A stretch of 9,204 bases of DNA from CAYOHP01 sp964403795 [NCBI: uncultured bacterium] (GTDB lineage Bacteria; Muiribacteriota; UBA6191; CAZXTJ01). The notes beneath the pieces are model-generated. The model had not been told where the DNA came from. It made no database searches and was given only the letters and a program-made list of their open reading frames with translations. The stretch spans positions 1-9,204 of the forward strand of contig CAYOHP010000175.1 of assembly GCA_964403795.1 (NCBI GenBank). The letters are read 5' to 3'. Positions 7,215 to 9,204 of the stretch are shown here, piece by piece; position 1 is the first letter of the stretch, and every line of letters begins with the position of its first letter. A program made the translations under genes and the position numbers.

Positions 7215-8960
7215 ATGCGCCGCGGCATGGCCATGTGGCTCGTCTTCGGCATCTTCGGGATCCTCTTCCTGCTGGCGCTCGCCACCGCCACCCTGACCCG
7301 CCAGCAGGGCCGCCTGACCGGCGCCTTCGTGGAGGGCCAGATCGCCTTCCAGGCCGCCGAGGCCGGGCTCGAACAGGGGCTCTTCCTGGTCAAGGAGGAC
7401 CTCGAGGAGAACCGGACGCTGGCCCGGGCCATGGTCGGGATCGAGCCGGTCGATCTCGAGTTCGAGTCCTCCAAGCTGGGCGAGCTGGGGCGCCTGGCGC
7501 CCCGGGGAGGTCGCGTCGAACTCAAGGTCTGGGGCCGCTACGAGCCGATCTTCGAGGTGGGCGACACCGGGCGCATCGGCAACCTGACGCTCCACTCCCG
7601 GGCCGTGTTCCACACCCCCCAGGGGCTCCGGGCGGTGCGCCAGCTGGCCGGGACCTGGAGGGTGACGGGCGAGGACCTCTCGCCGGTCGCTCCCGATCAC
7701 GGATTCATGCTGCGGGATCCCCGGTCGCTCGACTACTTCGTGCCCGGGTTCACCCTCGACGCCCGGGACTTCGAGGTCTACGGCGGGCACGTCTACCTCG
7801 AGGGCGGGATGGGAATCGAACTCACCGAGCACATCATCAACCGGGAGTTCCGGCCCATGGGCGAACTCGGCCTGCTCGACCTGGGCTACGACGCCTGGAA
7901 CCTGACCACCCTCTTCAACGGCGGGGTGAACTTCACCCACAGCCGGGTGGTCGAGCACTCGGGGACCCGGGGCCTGACCCGCAAGTACTACGACTTCCAG
8001 GGACTCGACAATCTCTTCGGCCCCGGCGCCGCCTGGGTGCCCCGGGAGGAGCAATACGTCCCCCAGGTCCGCAACGTGCCGCCCGGGTACTACGACGATG
8101 CCGACATCAACCTGAGGAGCGCCGACGACTACCGCCGCATGGCGAGCACCGTGATCGACCCGGTGGGCCCCGGCAACCTCGACGGGAATCCCCGGCACAA
8201 CGAGCTCTTCCGCACCCTCTCCTTCGCCGGTCCGCTGGGCTTCCGCACCACCACCTACAGGAACGTCCTGCCGCTCTACGGCTGGGGCGACTGGCGGCGG
8301 GTCACCCGCATCCCGTTCTCCAACGCCACCCGGCGCCACGACCTGTCGGCGGCGATCCCGCTCGACGGCGTGACCTTCGTGCGGGGCGACGTCTTCCTGG
8401 AAGGCTGGTACGAGGGGATCGGGACCCTGGTGGTCCAGGGCAACGTGTTCGTGGGAGGGGACGTGATCGGACTGCCCCCGACCGTGACCGGCTACCACAG
8501 CTTCCTGAACCTGGTGGTGCTCGAGGATCCGGCCCGGGAGACCGGCGCCACCCGCATCGGTCGCCGCACCGGCAAGGTCATCTACCGACCGCACCACGAC
8601 ACCGACTTCGATGCCCGCGGACTCCTCTCGGGGCGGGACACCGACCCCTTCCTGGACGTGGCGATGTATGCCAGGAACGGCCTCGAGTCCGACCGCACCA
8701 GCACCCTCGACAAGTTCTTCAACATGGAGATCGAGTTCAACCTGGCCACCGATTTCTTCGAGTGGCCCCGCTTGCCCAACGACGTCCGGATCAACGGGAC
8801 CGATCCCCGCAGGCTCTTCGAGGAGGCCGGGGACGCCCGCCGCTACGGGGTCTCGCCGTTCTTCGTGCCCCGGGTCTCGACCGACATGGTCATGTGGACC
8901 GAGGAGACCCCGGTCGAGGACGAGCCGCCCGTGGAAGGCCCGGAGCCCGCCGCCTCGTAG
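7215..8960 (+). CDS. PilX-like pilin-related protein with large C-terminal beta-rich region
   Basis: This 581-residue protein starts MRRGMAMW followed by a single hydrophobic helix (about 7-27, LVFGIFGILFLLALATA), then an amphipathic continuation with AFQAAEAGLEQGLFLVK (44-60). A short basic N-terminus, one membrane helix and the AAEAG-L motif are the hallmarks of PilX N-terminal domain proteins, minor pilin-like subunits of type IV pilus or type II secretion systems. No clear prepilin peptidase site (G followed by F-x-x-x-x-E) is seen. It is much longer than an ordinary PilX (about 200 residues or fewer, from memory). The body is rich in Asp, Tyr, Gly and Arg. Around 384-420 a series of short strands alternates with glycines (LDGVTFVRGDVFLEGW, TLVVQGNVFVGGDV), as in beta-helical or bactofilin-like folds. 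The end is an acidic Pro/Glu tail (EETPVEDEPPVEGPEPAAS). The start is supported by GAGAGGAGG (7202-7210) four bases before the ATG. It lies 64 bp after tpiA on the same strand and no other pilus gene is visible. An adhesive or surface role is inference. Confidence 0.8.
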   Translation: MRRGMAMWLVFGIFGILFLLALATATLTRQQGRLTGAFVEGQIAFQAAEAGLEQGLFLVKEDLEENRTLARAMVGIEPVDLEFESSKLGELGRLAPRGGRVELKVWGRYEPIFEVGDTGRIGNLTLHSRAVFHTPQGLRAVRQLAGTWRVTGEDLSPVAPDHGFMLRDPRSLDYFVPGFTLDARDFEVYGGHVYLEGGMGIELTEHIINREFRPMGELGLLDLGYDAWNLTTLFNGGVNFTHSRVVEHSGTRGLTRKYYDFQGLDNLFGPGAAWVPREEQYVPQVRNVPPGYYDDADINLRSADDYRRMASTVIDPVGPGNLDGNPRHNELFRTLSFAGPLGFRTTTYRNVLPLYGWGDWRRVTRIPFSNATRRHDLSAAIPLDGVTFVRGDVFLEGWYEGIGTLVVQGNVFVGGDVIGLPPTVTGYHSFLNLVVLEDPARETGATRIGRRTGKVIYRPHHDTDFDARGLLSGRDTDPFLDVAMYARNGLESDRTSTLDKFFNMEIEFNLATDFFEWPRLPNDVRINGTDPRRLFEEAGDARRYGVSPFFVPRVSTDMVMWTEETPVEDEPPVEGPEPAAS

Positions 8961-8968
8961 GTCGGGCT

Positions 8969-9076
8969 CTCCTCCGGGGACCCTCCGGGTGGGCCCAGGT
9001 AGTGGGTGGCTGCCAGGACGGATCCCCCGAGCGAAGCGAGCGGGGGGTTTGGGGGGAGCCCCCCCAAACCACGCCC
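8969..9076. repeat. Hairpin-rich repeat, copy 1
   Basis: This is the first of two aligned copies, offset by exactly 128 bp. The first half (8969-9021) differs from copy 2 at scattered positions; the last 55 bases (9022-9076) are identical. That conserved half holds two structures. CCCCCG/CGGGGG closes over an AGCGAAGCGAG core (9024-9046), with a tandem A-G/G-A mismatch and a 2-bp inner stem. GGTTTGGGGGG/CCCCCCAAACC is a perfect 11-bp stem with a 3-base AGC loop (9046-9070). They share base 9046, so they compete slightly at the edge. The copy starts 8 bases after the PilX-like stop codon and might also end that transcript, though no T-tract follows. I know no named family for it. Confidence 0.85.
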
Positions 9077-9077
9077 T

Positions 9078-9094
9078 GCAGTCCGCAGGACTGC
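9078..9094. repeat. Inverted repeat in the linker between the two repeat copies
   Basis: GCAGTCC/GGACTGC is a perfect 7-bp inverted repeat with a GCA loop. It makes up most of the 20-bp linker (9077-9096) between the two copies. The sequence before copy 1 (8949-8968) does not resemble it, so the linker either belongs to the 3' end of each unit or is a separate insertion. It would fold into a stable hairpin on either strand. Confidence 0.6.
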
Positions 9095-9096
9095 CG

Positions 9097-9204
9097 CTCC
9101 TTCGGGGACCCACCGGGTGGGCCCGGGAACCGGGTAGCTGCCGGGCGGAATCCCCCGAGCGAAGCGAGCGGGGGGTTTGGGGGGAGCCCCCCCAAACCAC
9201 GCCC
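9097..9204. repeat. Hairpin-rich repeat, copy 2, running to the window edge
   Basis: This second copy keeps both conserved hairpins in the 55 bases 9150-9204, identical to copy 1. Its first half has diverged at about a dozen positions, and here CCCAC/GTGGG (9109-9121) forms a perfect short stem where copy 1 has a T-T mismatch. The window stops exactly at the last base that aligns with copy 1, so whether more copies follow cannot be seen. Confidence 0.85.

Noticed and set aside
8382-8393. RGD tripeptide in the PilX-like protein as an adhesion motif
   Set aside because: It lies in a Gly-spaced strand repeat (VRGDVFLEG) where GD pairs recur, so it carries no specific weight.
8843-9195. Short minus-strand frames over the repeats encoding GGLPPNPPLASLGG-type peptides
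   Set aside because: Both copies give the same peptide because the DNA repeats. There is no ribosome site, and the conserved feature is the DNA or RNA hairpin.
6972-9200. A 742-codon open frame on the minus strand opposite the PilX-like gene and the repeats
   Set aside because: It crosses both repeat copies and mirrors a plus-strand gene with a ribosome site, membrane helix and AAEAG motif. The Gly/Val/His/Glu-rich composition has no recognisable domain.

Overview
The window is very GC-rich bacterial DNA, roughly 70% G+C by eye, with strong G/C bias at third codon positions. That bias opens long spurious frames opposite nearly every real gene. Exported proteins, an ABC-2 permease fused to a CPBP protease, a Sel1-repeat protein and a PilX-like pilin protein together suggest a free-living high-GC diderm. 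Planctomycetota or a similarly GC-rich lineage would fit, but this rests on gene style only and I cannot fix the phylum. I saw no rRNA, tRNA, CRISPR array, transposase or phage gene.

Layout. Positions 1-4565 (minus strand) read as one cluster transcribed right to left. It begins with an ABC ATPase (3741-4565, TTG start), followed by a 735-residue membrane protein (1537-3744, GTG start) whose start overlaps the ATPase stop. After an 87-bp gap holding two hairpins comes the N-terminal 483 residues of a secreted helical-repeat protein that runs off the left edge (1-1449). The membrane protein is an ABC-2 type permease with a complete C-terminal CPBP (CAAX-like) intramembrane protease domain. A 114-bp divergent intergenic region then separates this cluster from a Sel1-repeat exported protein on the plus strand (4680-5567).

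The Sel1 gene converges on a small secreted protein of unknown function (5691-6356, minus), with a possible bidirectional terminator hairpin between them. That gene diverges from a complete triosephosphate isomerase gene, tpiA (6404-7150, plus). After 64 bp comes a 581-residue protein with a PilX-like N-terminus (7215-8960). The right edge (8969-9204) holds two copies of a hairpin-rich ~108-bp repeat with a 128-bp period; the array probably continues beyond the window.

How the genes work together. The ATPase and permease/protease almost certainly form one exporter, and the secreted protein downstream may act with it. tpiA serves central carbon metabolism and has no evident link to its neighbours. 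The PilX-like protein probably belongs to a type IV pilus or type II secretion-like system encoded elsewhere. The least explained items are the hairpin repeat array, the PilX-like protein's large C-terminal region and the three exported proteins without a clear assignment.
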